Shown: one piece after another, positions 43,101-53,424 of the stretch
Numbering within the stretch: the first letter of the stretch is position 1
Layout: each line of letters opens with the position of its first letter
Source of the DNA: Hysterangium stoloniferum
Taxonomy: Eukaryota; Basidiomycota; Agaricomycetes; Hysterangiales; Hysterangiaceae
DNA: 64,000 nt
Direction of reading: 5' to 3'
Assembly (NCBI GenBank): GCA_015178975.1
Contig: WHVD01000140.1
Location: forward strand, 124,001-188,000
The notes under the pieces: generated by a model
Database searches by the model: none
The model's input: the letters and a program-made list of their open reading frames with translations, nothing else
Told to the model about the DNA's origin: nothing
Program-made: the position numbers and the translations under genes

Positions 43101-44969
43101 ACCATACGGGCAAAAGCCAATTTGGCAAACACCTACAGGAATCTGGGAAGGCCCAAGGAGGCAGAGGTGCTAGAGCTTCAGGTGTTGGAAGCCCTACAGC
43201 TCATACTAGGACCAGAGCACCCTGACACCATACGGGCAAAGGCCAATTTGGCATGCTCCTACAGGAATCTGGGAAGACCCAGGGAGGCAGAGGTGCTGGA
43301 GCTTCAGGTGTTGGAAGCCCAACAACTCATACTAGGACCAGAGCACCCTGACACCATACAGGCTAAAGCCAATTTGGCATGCACCTATGGGTATCTGGGA
43401 AGGCCCAGGGAGGCAGAGGTGCTAGAGCTCCAGGTGTTGGAAGCCCGACAGCTCATACTAGGACCAGAGCACCCTGACACCATACGGGAAAAGGCCAGTT
43501 TGGCAAGCACCTATGGGGATCTGGGAAGGCCCAAGGAGGCAGAGATGCTGGAGCTTCAGGTGTTGGAAGCCCGACAGCTCATATTAGGACCAGAGCACCC
43601 TGACACCATACAGACAAAGGCCAATTTGGCATGCTCCTACAGGAATCTGGGAAGACCCAGGGAGGCAGAGGTGATGGAGCTTCAGGTGTTGGAAGCCCAA
43701 CAGCTTATACTAGGACCAGAGCACCCTGGCACCATATGGACAAAGGCCAATTTGGCATGCACCTATGGGTATCTGGGAAGACCCAGGGAGGCAGAGGTGC
43801 TGGAGCTTCAGGTGTTGGAAGCCCGACAGCTCATACTAGGACCAGAGCACCCTGACACCATACGGGCAATGGCCAATTTGGCAAGCACCTATGGGGATCT
43901 GGGAAGGCCCAAGGAGGCAGAGATGCTGGAGCTTCAGGTGTTGGAAGCCAGACAGATCATACTAGGATCAGAGCACCCTGACACCATACAGGCAAAGGCC
44001 AATTTGGCATGCTCCTACAGGAATCTGGGAAGACCCAGGGAGGCAGAGGTGATGGAGCTTCAGGTGTTGGAAGCTCAAAAGCTTATACTAGGACCAGAGC
44101 ACCCTGACACCATACAGACAAAGGCCAATTTGGCATGTACCTATAGGGATCTGGGAAGGCCCAGGGAGGCAGAGGTGCTGGAGCTTCAGGCATTGGAAGC
44201 TCAACAGCTCATACTAGGACCAGAGCACCCTGACACCATACGGACAAAGGCCAATTTCGCATGCTCCTACAGGAATCTGGGAAGACCCAGGGAGGCAGAG
44301 GTGCTGGAGCTTCAGGTGTTTGAAGCTCAACAGCTTATACTAGGACCAGAGCACCCTGACACCATACAGACAAAGGCCAATTTGGCATGCTCCTACAGGA
44401 ATCTGGGAAGACCCAGGGAGGCAGAGGTGATGGAGCTTCAGGTGTTGGAAGCTCAACAGCTTATACTAGGACCAGAGCACCCTGACACCATACAGACAAA
44501 GGCCAATTTGGCATGCTCCTACAGGAATCTGGGAAGACCCAGGGAGGCAGAGGTGATGGAGCTTCAGGTGTTGGAAGCTCAACAGCTTATACTAGGACCA
44601 GAGCACCCTGACACCATATGGGCAAAGGCCAATTTGGCATGCACCTATAGGGATCTGGGAAGGCCCAAGGAGGCAGAGATGCTGGAGCTTCAGGTGTTGG
44701 AAGCCCGACAGATCATACTAGGATCAGAGCACCCTGACACCATACAGGCAAAGGCCAATTTGGCATGCTCCTACAGGTCCTACAGGAATCTAGGAAGGGG
44801 GAGAGAGGCAGAGGTGCTGGAGCTTGAGGTGTTGGAAGCTCACCAGCTCATACTAGGACCAGAGCACCCTGACACCATATGGGCCAAGGCCAATTTGGCA
44901 AGCACCTACAGGGATCTGGGAAGGCCCAAGGAGGCAGAGATGCTGGAGCTTCAGGTATTAGAAGCCTGA
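40194..44969 (+). CDS. NLR-type STAND protein: alpha/beta hydrolase, NB-ARC, TPR repeats
   Basis: Seven exons: 40194-40411, 40468-40702, 40746-40811, 40868-41182, 41223-41425, 41478-41693, 41750-44969. Introns are 40-56 bp with GT..AG, and the total of 4473 nt stays in frame (1490 residues). An acceptor at 41234 instead of 41222 would also keep frame. The N-terminal SesB-like hydrolase has VAIHGLDGH (about 75) and nucleophile box AHSLGG (Ser about 165). NB-ARC has P-loop GMAGVGKT (396-403), Walker B LLIFDNAD (471-478), LITSRS and LPLAVDIAGA. From about 820, some 15 TPR units of 42 residues follow. In fungi such proteins are thought to sense non-self through the repeats and trigger a response through the N-terminal domain. 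One in-frame TAA (41952-41954, codon 486) lies after Walker B; no intron removes it, so the allele is probably broken or misassembled. The final TGA aligns with CGA in other repeats, so the ancestral end may be some 20 codons further on. Confidence 0.83.
43025..44966 (+). repeat. 126-bp coding tandem repeats (TPR), about 15.4 units
   Basis: Each unit encodes GRPREAEVLELQVLEA followed by a QQLILGPEHPDTI...KANLACSYRNL-type half. Units differ by only a few nucleotides and higher-order patterns recur (RNL, GYL, GDL variants alternate). One unit has a 9-bp tandem duplication (tcctacagg twice, 44768-44785). The first unit (before 43025) is more diverged. A shadow ORF in another frame at 43631-43855 is a by-product. 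Confidence 0.93.
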
Positions 44970-45550
44970 CTGATAGTATTAAACCCTTGTCTTGTATTCT
45001 ACAGTTCTTCAGTTCAAATATTGACTTAGGTTCCCCAACTCTCTACTTATTCCTTTTCGGAAAGGCTTGCATGATACTTCACTTTGTTGATGTCTGATAC
45101 TGCCTATTCTCTGCTAAGTCTTTGGGCAGCCAAGACTCATCTTACCCTGATCCTTAGTATTTCAGCCCCCCAGTTGATTAAGTAAGTGTTAACATTAGTC
45201 CTGTTACATACTGTTGCTTGTTTTGAAATACTGGAGCAACATGACCATTCACATGAGGGTGCAACACATGTATGTTGAACCCAAGCTCCACTTAATTTGT
45301 AGAACTGGACTTTCCAGTTGAGTATGTACTAACCATGTGGACTCCCATAGTTCTGTCACCTTTAGCCTTGAACCTTAGACCTTAACAGTATATTCAAACT
45401 CCAACTCACAACCTGTTTATCCTTCAGCAATAGCCTACTGGCATCCTTTAGTTGAGAGACAAGAGTTTGTTAGGAGGCTTAACCTCTATACTACCAAATG
45501 ACAATTCATAGTATCCCTGTTAATGACACTTTCCGACCACATTTTGACTG
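44970..45550. other. Intergenic, no gene seen
   Basis: The 3' flank of the NLR gene and probable leader of gypsy C. Low in CpG. No LTR ends recognised. Confidence 0.5.
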
Positions 45551-45551
45551 T

Positions 45552-47048
45552 ATGAACTTCAGTGAGTCTGCCACAATGTCCCCCCATCCCCCCCAGTCAT
45601 GGTGGTAGTATTTTTGAACATAATCCATCTCATCATGGTTCACATCACTCAGTTCATAGCTCTCATCACAGTAACCATCCCAGCAGTGGCCCACCCAGCT
45701 CCCATGGCAGTGGCCCCCCTAGTTCTCATCATAGCAATCATGGTAGCAGACCTCTGAGTTCCCATAATAGTTTACATACCAGTTCACACCATTCTGCCAA
45801 TCACTCAGCATCCAGATCTCATCATGACTCCACATTGACTCCTGAACCTAGTCTCAGGATAGCACTCAAAGGGCTCACTGCTTTCCTCAAAAACAATAAA
45901 GGGGAGTCTGCCTGGCATGCCAAAGTCAAGGAACCTGACATTTTTCATGGAACTGACACTTTGAAGTCTTGACCCTTCCTTATACAATGTAGTCTCAACT
46001 TCAATGACCAGCCTGACAAATTCACTACTGACAGCAGGAACATTATATTTGCTTTATTGTTTCTTCAGGGCACCACCATGAATTGGTTTGGACCAGCACT
46101 CACCAACATTGATAATTATCAACCCAGTTGGTTTAATAACTACTCATCCTTCATTACAGAACTCAGACTTAATTTTAGCCCACAAAATGCTGTCAGTGAT
46201 GCCAAAGCTACTTTAGCCAATGTCAAGATGAAGGACAGCCAGTTGATCACTGAATATGTTGTACAATTCAACTCTCTTGCCACTCTTGTTGATTGGGGAG
46301 ATTCTGTCCTATGTCATCATTTCTACTCCAGTCTCCCATCTCATCTCAAAGATGATATCTGTTGAGATGATGGCAATGCAACTACTCTCATTGATATGCA
46401 CATTAAGGCTTAGCAATGTGATGTTCATTATTGGGAACGGCACACCAAAATCAATCATGAAAGCAATTCAGACCACCTGCCAGAGAGCAACCAAGACAGC
46501 AAAAGGCATCATCATTATCCAGCAACAACAAACAGGCATCATCATCATCTGGCAACAACAACTACAATGGCAACAACAACTACAATGGCAACAACAACTA
46601 CAATGGCAACAACAACTACAATGGCAACAACAACTACAATGGCAACAACTCATCAAAGAAAAACAAGAAGAAAAACAAGACTAATTTGACCTCTAACAAT
46701 GCCATGGCCTCTAGCAGCAATTATGACATCTCTGGCACCAACCCCAAAGAAGATTTGAGTAGTAAACTTTGTGCAGATGGCAAGCTAATAGCTGCTGAGA
46801 AGCAGTGGTGTAAGGACAACAATCTCTGCCTTTGGTGTGGTGCTGCTGGTCGTATGGAAAACAAATGTCCTTTAAACAACAATACCAAGGCTCATGCAGA
46901 AAAGGCTAAAAATCCCTTGGAACTGGTGAAACTGGCATCTGAGACAAAAAAAAGCATAAGCAACCTTTGGGCACCTGTGCAGACTGAGGGTTGTGTTGGA
47001 TCCTCCTGTATGACTGTGGCCTTCCAACTCAATGCATCTGCTCTTTGA
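45552..47048 (+). pseudogene. Gypsy C gag
   Basis: A His/Ser-rich N-terminus (HHGSHHSVHSSHHSNH) in one frame leads to the gag core AFLKNNKGESAWHAKVKEPD, NWFGPALTNIDNYQPSW, LRLNFSPQNAVSDAKATLAN and YSSLPSHLKDDIC, ending in TGA at 46365. The frame then changes through an Asn-rich tract built from an 18-bp repeat (46545-46650; NNNYNG units) to a degenerate knuckle CLWCGAAGRMENKC. There the essential His is replaced by Arg, so zinc binding is lost. It is the same family as the gypsy A gag, which keeps the knuckle. Stops at 45970 and 46365 and at least two frameshifts make it non-functional. Confidence 0.82.
46545..46650 (+). repeat. 18-bp repeat (caacaacaactacaatgg), about six copies
   Basis: Encodes NNNYNG in the gag frame, expanding an Asn-rich linker that is also present, without the array, in the gypsy A gag. 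Confidence 0.9.
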
Positions 47049-47059
47049 ACCCCAATTCA

Positions 47060-48330
47060 CTTTTCATTTCCTTGTTTTCAGCACTTATCCCTTTCAATTT
47101 TACAGCTTTGGTGGACCCTGATTTGACCCATTGCTTCATCACACTGATTTTCTAATGATTCACAAGCTCAAAACTCAATCCATCAATCCAGTCCCACTCC
47201 AACTCTTTGATGGCACTAACAACAGTGTTATCACTCAAGTCTCTGACCTTCTGATCACTTTCCCATAGGGAACTCTTCAGCATGTCACTTTCTACATGAC
47301 ACAGTTAGACCCAAGTTATGCAGTCATCCTTGGATATAACTGGCTCACCTGCTACAATCTGTTGATTGACTGGGTATTGGGTCATCCTACATTCTTGACT
47401 CCCATTGATCAAATTTTTTCTCCTTCAGTTTGGGCCAGAACTGTGGCAGCTCTGCTGGCCACCCCCTCCATTATGGAACCTCCATCTATCTCTTTGATTT
47501 CTGCTAATGCATTTTTATGTGCTAGCAAGCTAGATGGATCTCAGATATTCTCCTTAAACATCCCTCAGCTTGGCACCTCTGCATATGTGATTACCCTTTC
47601 AGAAGCAGCTGTTGATTTTGATGGCATCCACAGATGTTCCACAACTTTATGGATGTTTTCAGTAAGCAGCATGCTGACATTTTAGCTCCCCATAGGCCCT
47701 ATGACCTCAAAATCAACCTTGAGGATAGCACAGGACCTCCTGTTGTTCATATCTATTCCCTTTCACAATCTGAATTAACTTCCCTCAGAGCATTTATAGA
47801 CAAACACTTTCATATTGGCTTCATTTGGCCCTCCAAGTCATCTTATGGCACACTGATCCTATTTGTTAGGAAAAAGGATGGCTCATCACACCTTTGCATA
47901 GATTTTAAAGGACTCAACAACAGATACCCTCTTCCACTCATTACTGAACTCCTTGACATCCCTCAGAGAGCCCACATCTATACCAAGATTGACTTGTATC
48001 ATGCTTACCACTTGGTGCAGATTGCCAAAGGTGACAAATGGAAGATGGTGTTCTGAACATGTTGTGGTTCTTTTGAATGGTTGTTTATGCCATTTGGACT
48101 CACTAGTGCACTAGCAACCTTCCAGTATTTCATGAATGGCCAGGACCCCATAAAGTGACAGACATTCAGTCTTTCCTTGGTTTCCCCAACTTCTACTGCC
48201 ATTGCATTCACAACTATTCAGATATCATGGTACCTCTCACTCACCTTACTTACCAGGGGAACCTGTGGAACTTTACAGATCAATGCAGGACAGCTTTCCA
48301 TGTTAGTTGCATGTGGTTCAGACCCATATG
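47060..48330 (+). pseudogene. Gypsy C protease and truncated RT
   Basis: The protease region retains ALVDPDLTHCFIT, but the active-site D-S-G is [21 protein letters not shown] follows. RT shows [41 protein letters not shown] and MPFGLTSALATFQYF. Then the text jumps at about 48137 straight to the RT connection ([22 protein letters not shown]). The catalytic YxDD block is therefore deleted (about 250 bp missing compared with gypsy A). The element stops near 48300 in LTR-like sequence, with no RNase H or integrase. Confidence 0.83.
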
Positions 48331-49120
48331 TACATGTATATACCCACATGTACTTAGCATAGCATTATCTGTGTGTTGGTGATCTACCACTGTGGTAAGC
48401 TCAGGACTTACATATGGGTAGGGTCCAGTGGAGAACCCATGGATAGTCTGGTGTACAGGCAGGACTTGGCTTCAGCTTACAGTGACTAAGGGATACTGGT
48501 GTTGTGGGAGAGGGTGGAGGAGGAGTGGAACAAGATTGATGCAGAGGTGTGTCAGAATTTGATTGAGAGTGTGCCTAGGTGGGTTGTAGCTGTGTTGAAG
48601 GCAAAGGGTGGCTATACTAAGTACTAAATATAAGTAGTTTTGTGGGTCAGAGTGGTCAGCAAAAAAACCCTTCACATGAGTCTCTTGTATATAAATATTT
48701 GTAATATTTCCATATTTGGAGTTTATGTAATGGCATCATACTTCCATATTCTAGATATGATAGAGCATATTCACAAATACTTTTGATATCTCTGCATTTT
48801 TATTCTTTGAGTTATCAGGGATATACATCTGAGGGGTGAAACATGCGAAGGGTTTTTTGAGTCACTGTATATGCTGTGCCCTCATGAGATCATTGTATCC
48901 CATTTTGAATGGGATGAATGGAAGATCCGGGGAGTCTGAAAGGATGAAGGGATAGTGAGTGGGAGGTAGAAGGTACAGGAAGTCCAAAGACTCAGGCAGA
49001 AGGCTCATGGGTTCTGATAATAGGAATAAAGACCTAACTAATGGAAAATATGGGGATAACTTAGTTGATTTTCTGATTGGATTGTAAATACAAATTAGTC
49101 TAGTTCACATAGATGAGTTG
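48305..49120 (+). repeat. R1-like LTR remnant, split by a Tc1 derivative
   Basis: Contains the shared LTR motif (48463-48479), broken exactly inside the motif by the insertion at 48480-48867 and resuming as tatgctgtgccctcatgagatc. The later part (48900-49090) resembles R1 LTR sequence ('gattttctgattggattgta'). Edges uncertain. Confidence 0.65.
48480..48867 (+). mobile_element. Tc1/mariner deletion derivative (388 bp)
   Basis: Starts CAGTGACTAAGGG and ends TTGAGTCACTG, flanked by TA (48478-48479 and 48868-48869). The inside keeps only the transposase C-terminus on the plus strand (WNKIDAEVCQNLIES, VLKAKGGYTKY) and the 3' flank. It is a different, related subfamily from the intact copy at 58.5 kb. 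Confidence 0.82.
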
Positions 49121-49660
49121 TACTACAATTCCAACAGAATGGATAAACAAACAAACAGAATGGAAGATGGGGAATGGGCAGGGGTGGCTGAAGTCTGGGA
49201 AAGTCTGAGATGAAACAGGAATATACACATGTGAAACTGTTAATTTTTTCAAGATTTCACAAACAAAATTTTTGAATTTCCATTGTGTTTGTGACTGAGG
49301 AAAATTTTGTTGAAATGTATAATTATTCAATTATTTCACACATAATTAAATTCTAAATCTCATTATGGTTTTCCCCTTGACAAAACTTTAAGAAAACTCT
49401 GTCTCAAGATACAATGCAATTCACTGCAATTTGCAATTGTTCAGGAAGATTCAATGCAAATCACTGATTTACAATTATTTAGTAAGATTTAATACAATTT
49501 GCCAATATTTGAGATACAATGCAATTGACTGTGATTTGTAATTGTTTGGCAAGATTCAGTACAAATTGCTGAGATTCACAATATAAGCTAGTAAATACAT
49601 TGCAGAGCAGACAATTGACCACTTCTATCATGCTCATATTCCACTAGCCATTGCTGCTGC
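49121..49660. other. AT-rich, no gene; short degenerate repeats
   Basis: Loose repetition of 'gatacaatgcaattcactg' and 'agattcaatgcaaatcactg' at 49405-49580. No ORF of interest. Confidence 0.5.
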
Positions 49661-49716
49661 TGCTGCTACCAACAGCCACCCACCACTGTCACCAGTAGCC
49701 ACCAACCACCACCATC

Positions 49717-49900
49717 ACCATCTGACCACCATCCACAGCCACTGACCACCATCCACAGCCACTGACCACCATCCACAGCCACTGACCACCATCCACAGCC
49801 ACTGACCACCATCCACAGCCACTGACCACCATCCACAGCCACCGAACACCATCCACAGCCACCAACCACCATCCACAGCCACCAACCACCATCCACAACC
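49717..49900. repeat. 20-bp minisatellite, about nine copies
   Basis: Unit accatccacagccactgacc with few variants. It gives Trp/Gly-rich shadow ORFs in three minus-strand frames, which are not genes. Confidence 0.92.
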
Positions 49901-49924
49901 ACAGCCACTATCTGCCACTACTAG

Positions 49925-50760
49925 CCACCACCACCACTATCACCACCATGTGGGGTGATCATGTGTGTGTTGATGAGGCAGTGGAGTGAGATGATGTGGA
50001 GGAGAATGTCAATGCTGATTTGGGCATGGCATCTATCAAGGAAGGTTATATAGAGTTGGGCAGTTAGTGCAGTGTGGTCAAGAAGCTCTAAGGGAAGCAT
50101 GAGATGGGCTCTTGTGTCAATTTCAACATGAACAATGTACAAAACTCTTTGTCCAACCAAACCATAATCTGTGTGGAATGCTGTGGTGGGGCCTTGCTTA
50201 TCTGGGTGTGTTTGGTTGAGGAATGTACCAACATTGCAAGCACTGTAGCTGTAAAGTCATTCGCAAGTAGTGAAAAGATACTGACAACATACTACACATA
50301 TGAATAACTATAGGGCCATAGACTATATGTGTATGCATCATAGCCCAGTTGTCCAAGATTTCTCATGATCCATATCCCAGGCCACTGTGGAGGGGATTAG
50401 AAGATAATGCATGAGTAAAAAGCAAACTCACACATCCTGCATTGCTACTAGTGCACAAGAATGATACTGATACTGTCTTCTCCATCTGGCAGTGAGACAA
50501 GATGAAGGGAAAATGTGGAGTGAGAAGTGGCACATGTGAGGACAATGGAAAATGACAAAAGGAGAATGCAAAAGTGACTTTGTCTAATGGATGTATCAGT
50601 CATGCCTCCATTGGAGAACCAGGACAAATAAATTTGCCAAACTGTAAAATCACTAGTGAATCAATTCTTTGGGACTTTTTGCAGCTCTTTGTCTCAATAT
50701 CTAAGGTATAAAGACAAAGGGGGAGTAATGTTGGAGGGCTGATGGGTATTTTGTACTTAA
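49925..50760. other. No gene seen
   Basis: Only short ORFs without recognisable domains and no repeat ends. Confidence 0.45.
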
Positions 50761-50764
50761 CCAG

Positions 50765-51420
50765 GAGGTCTGGTTCTACAAACAAGTGGAGCTTGGCTTC
50801 AACTTATGTGTTTCACCCTTGCATGAACTGTTAGGGTGCTCCAGTATTTTGGGAAGAGCAAGTAGTATTATTTGGGACTGAAGATGATACTTAGCTGAAT
50901 CAACCAGAAGGCCAAAATGCTATGGATTGTGGGGATAAGAGTCACAGCTGGCCAACAACATCTTCAAGAGAATTAGGGGAAGGTAAAGGGACTTAAGAAC
51001 AAAGGAGGATGATCTAAGTTAATATTCAAACTGAAGAACTATAGCATACATGGTAGAGTCTTTATACATATAAAAGTGTATTGGATGATCAGAAGGCCAA
51101 TCAAGGAAGTGAGAAGTTGTGATTGGTCAAGGGAAGCAGGAAAAGGAACAAGGAACAAACTAAAACTAAATGTGATAAAACACAAGTATACAAGTATTCT
51201 AAAGGTTGAGAGTTAGCAAATAAACTTTACATGTAAAACTGGTGATGGGAGAGTATTGGGACAGAGGTGGGACAGAATGGCCAAAAGGTAGTCTGCAGGC
51301 TACAGGAGAACAGGCATCAGTATGCTGCAGGTGATGATGACACCATGGTTGGGGGTACCAATATCAGGGTGCCAGAGGGTTACAAGAGTAAAAATGAGTA
51401 GCAGAGGTCTGAATGATAGG
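50765..51420 (+). repeat. Decayed LTR remnant with the shared motif
   Basis: The motif at 50790-50807 (gagcttggcttcaacttat, two mismatches) is followed by 'gtgtttcacccttgcat' and 'gggactgaag', in the order found in the gypsy-A LTR at 18481-18600. CpGs nearly absent. Edges uncertain. Confidence 0.5.
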
Positions 51421-51426
51421 GAAGCT

Positions 51427-52240
51427 TGTTACAACCAGAAACCTGCCGGACTCCGGGCACTAACTTATATGCACCCACACCCCATACGCACCCATCATCA
51501 GTTCACTGGAATTCCCACTGGACTCTGTACGTCAGACTCATGTACGTTCGTCTTTGTTACATTGTGTTTCAGTCACTGGAATACTCACCGGACTCCATCT
51601 CTGTCTATTTCTGACCTCGTCCCACACGTCAGTTACTGGACCCCGCTCAGTAAAACCCGTCACCTCTCTAACAGAGCCCCATTCCCATTTGAGTCAAATG
51701 ACCTGTCATGATTCAGACTCCACTCCCACTCCATTTCCCATTATGATTTATGATTTGTCACTATTTGGACTCCACTCCGTTCCATCCCATTCCTAACACC
51801 AAATTGGTGTTTACTATTCCCGTTTTAAGTTTTGCTCATTTCATTTCATTATTACTGGATTCGGTATGACATTTACTCCATGGTCTATTTAAACTGGCAG
51901 ATGTTGTACATACAATCCAGTCAGAAAATCGGCTTAGATTCTCCCCAGTAATCTAATACATTTTCCGCTCTAAAACCCTACTTGATTCACACCGCTCGCA
52001 CTAGTCGGAGCCCATGGGCTCTGGCGTATCTATCTCTCTCACCAGTCTCGACTCACAACCCACGACCTCCAACTTACGACTCACAACCCACGACCCCCAC
52101 CCGGACTCCCCAGGATTCCCATCCACCTGTCTGAAATTGGACTCAACGATCTAGCAAGGGCGCAGCCTATAAGCTGAAGCCAAGTCCTACAGGATATTCC
52201 ACAGGTTTCTCCAGAGACCTGCCCTGTACGTATCCTAACA
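51427..52240 (-). mobile_element. R1-family LTR (814 bp)
   Basis: Plus-strand TGTTACAACCAG...CGTATCCTAACA. Same family and orientation as 20419-21243, inverse of 25897-26726. The shared motif is on the minus strand at 52169-52186. The flanks AAGCT and CACCT do not match. Confidence 0.82.
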
Positions 52241-52249
52241 CACCTAACA

Positions 52250-52411
52250 TTTTGCAACCTTTTGTGACCTTTTGTGACCTTTTGGAACCTTTTGCAACTC
52301 TTTGCAACCTGTTGCAACTTTTTGTGAATTGTTGTGATTCTTTGCAACTTTGCAACTTTTGTGGCTCTTTGTGACTCTTTGTGACTTTTGGTGACTTTTT
52401 GGAACTCTTTG
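52250..52411. repeat. Degenerate ttttgtgacc-type array
   Basis: About ten diverged short units (ttttgtgacc, tttgcaactc). Same flavour as the 18-19 bp arrays of the M units at 58.0 and 63.5 kb. Confidence 0.75.
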
Positions 52412-52504
52412 TGTGAAGAGTTGTAGAAATTCTAACCATTTGATATATATATGAAGAATATCGACCCTCTAGTATGATACTGCTGTATTGACTATCCAAT
52501 AAGT
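52412..52504 (+). repeat. 5' fragment of LTR S
   Basis: TGTGAAGAGTTGTAGAAATTC through 'gaagaatatcgacc', then lost. Decayed relative to the 58.3-kb copy. Confidence 0.7.
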
Positions 52505-52760
52505 TAAAGTAGCATGGTGGGTCTGTGGGCATTTTTAGGCACTGTGAGGGCACAGAGCACCCAAACTCCCTCCCATAAAAGGCAGGTAAAAGGTACCATC
52601 AGCTTAGTCACCTCCTGTATTCTTAGTCAGTGTGGAACCAATCTGGAGGCTTTTCTGCACTCGTGGGAGCTTTTCTGCAAGCATGGGAGTATTTTGTGAT
52701 GATGCATGGAATTATTTTAGAAAACCATGTGAGCATTTTTGGCCATAGCTGTGGGAAGAC
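52505..52760 (+). repeat. Partial M unit
   Basis: Contains 'gtgggcatttttaggc', 'gagcacccaaactc' and an array of 'gggagtattttg' type elements, in the order seen at 55620-55990 and 60615-60890. Confidence 0.65.
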
Positions 52761-53424
52761 TGGAAGCCTGCTGTAGGGCCTTGAGACTGCAATGCTTTCT
52801 CCCTTCCCCCCTCTCTCTCCCCACTCTGTGCTCTTTACATTATAGGTGGCTACCCTCTGGAGTATTTATCAAGGTAGTTGGGTCCATACCAAGGCATGTT
52901 GAGGCCTCTATTTAATTGTATTTAAGTTTGCTTTTTTAATAATTAAATATATTATTCTACAGTTACAATCTGGCCATCCACTGGCCCTGTACCCTTTATA
53001 TTGGAGGTTCATCTTCTCTGAAGCTTTCTTAGACTCTGCAGTCAATATCAAAGGTGTGGTGAGCCTGTACTTATTATTACTTATTTGTTGCTGTTTTTAA
53101 TGATTAAATAATTTATTTGCAGTCAAAGTCACCTTTCCCAGCAGTTATTCTCATTCATAATCTTCATATACATAGTCTGAAGGCTACTCTATAAATTCCA
53201 GGTGTTTTTTGTGTTTCCTCATACTGTTTTACATTATTCATACATTATTCTTTGTATTTTTGGGCTATTTTAGATCCATTTGTCTGATTTCTTTTTTCCT
53301 GGCACTCTTTACTGCTTTGGTGAGTACTCGCTATGAGTATAAGTAGAATATTGAAGGTAAGTCCTGTTCCTATAATTAATTTCACCATTTATTCCTATTT
53401 ACATTTGTAGCTAGGACTAAATCA
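52761..53424. other. No gene assigned; pyrimidine-rich and splice-like segments
   Basis: There are two stretches of the type 'aataattaaatatattattctacag' (52938-52963) and 'aatgattaaataatttatttgcag' (53100-53123) that look like intron 3' ends. I could not connect exons around them. Perhaps the decayed upstream part of the Helitron. Confidence 0.35.

Noticed and set aside
43631-43855. Second coding frame inside the TPR region
   Set aside because: A shadow of the 126-bp repeat in another frame; the same shadow recurs at 44879-45097.
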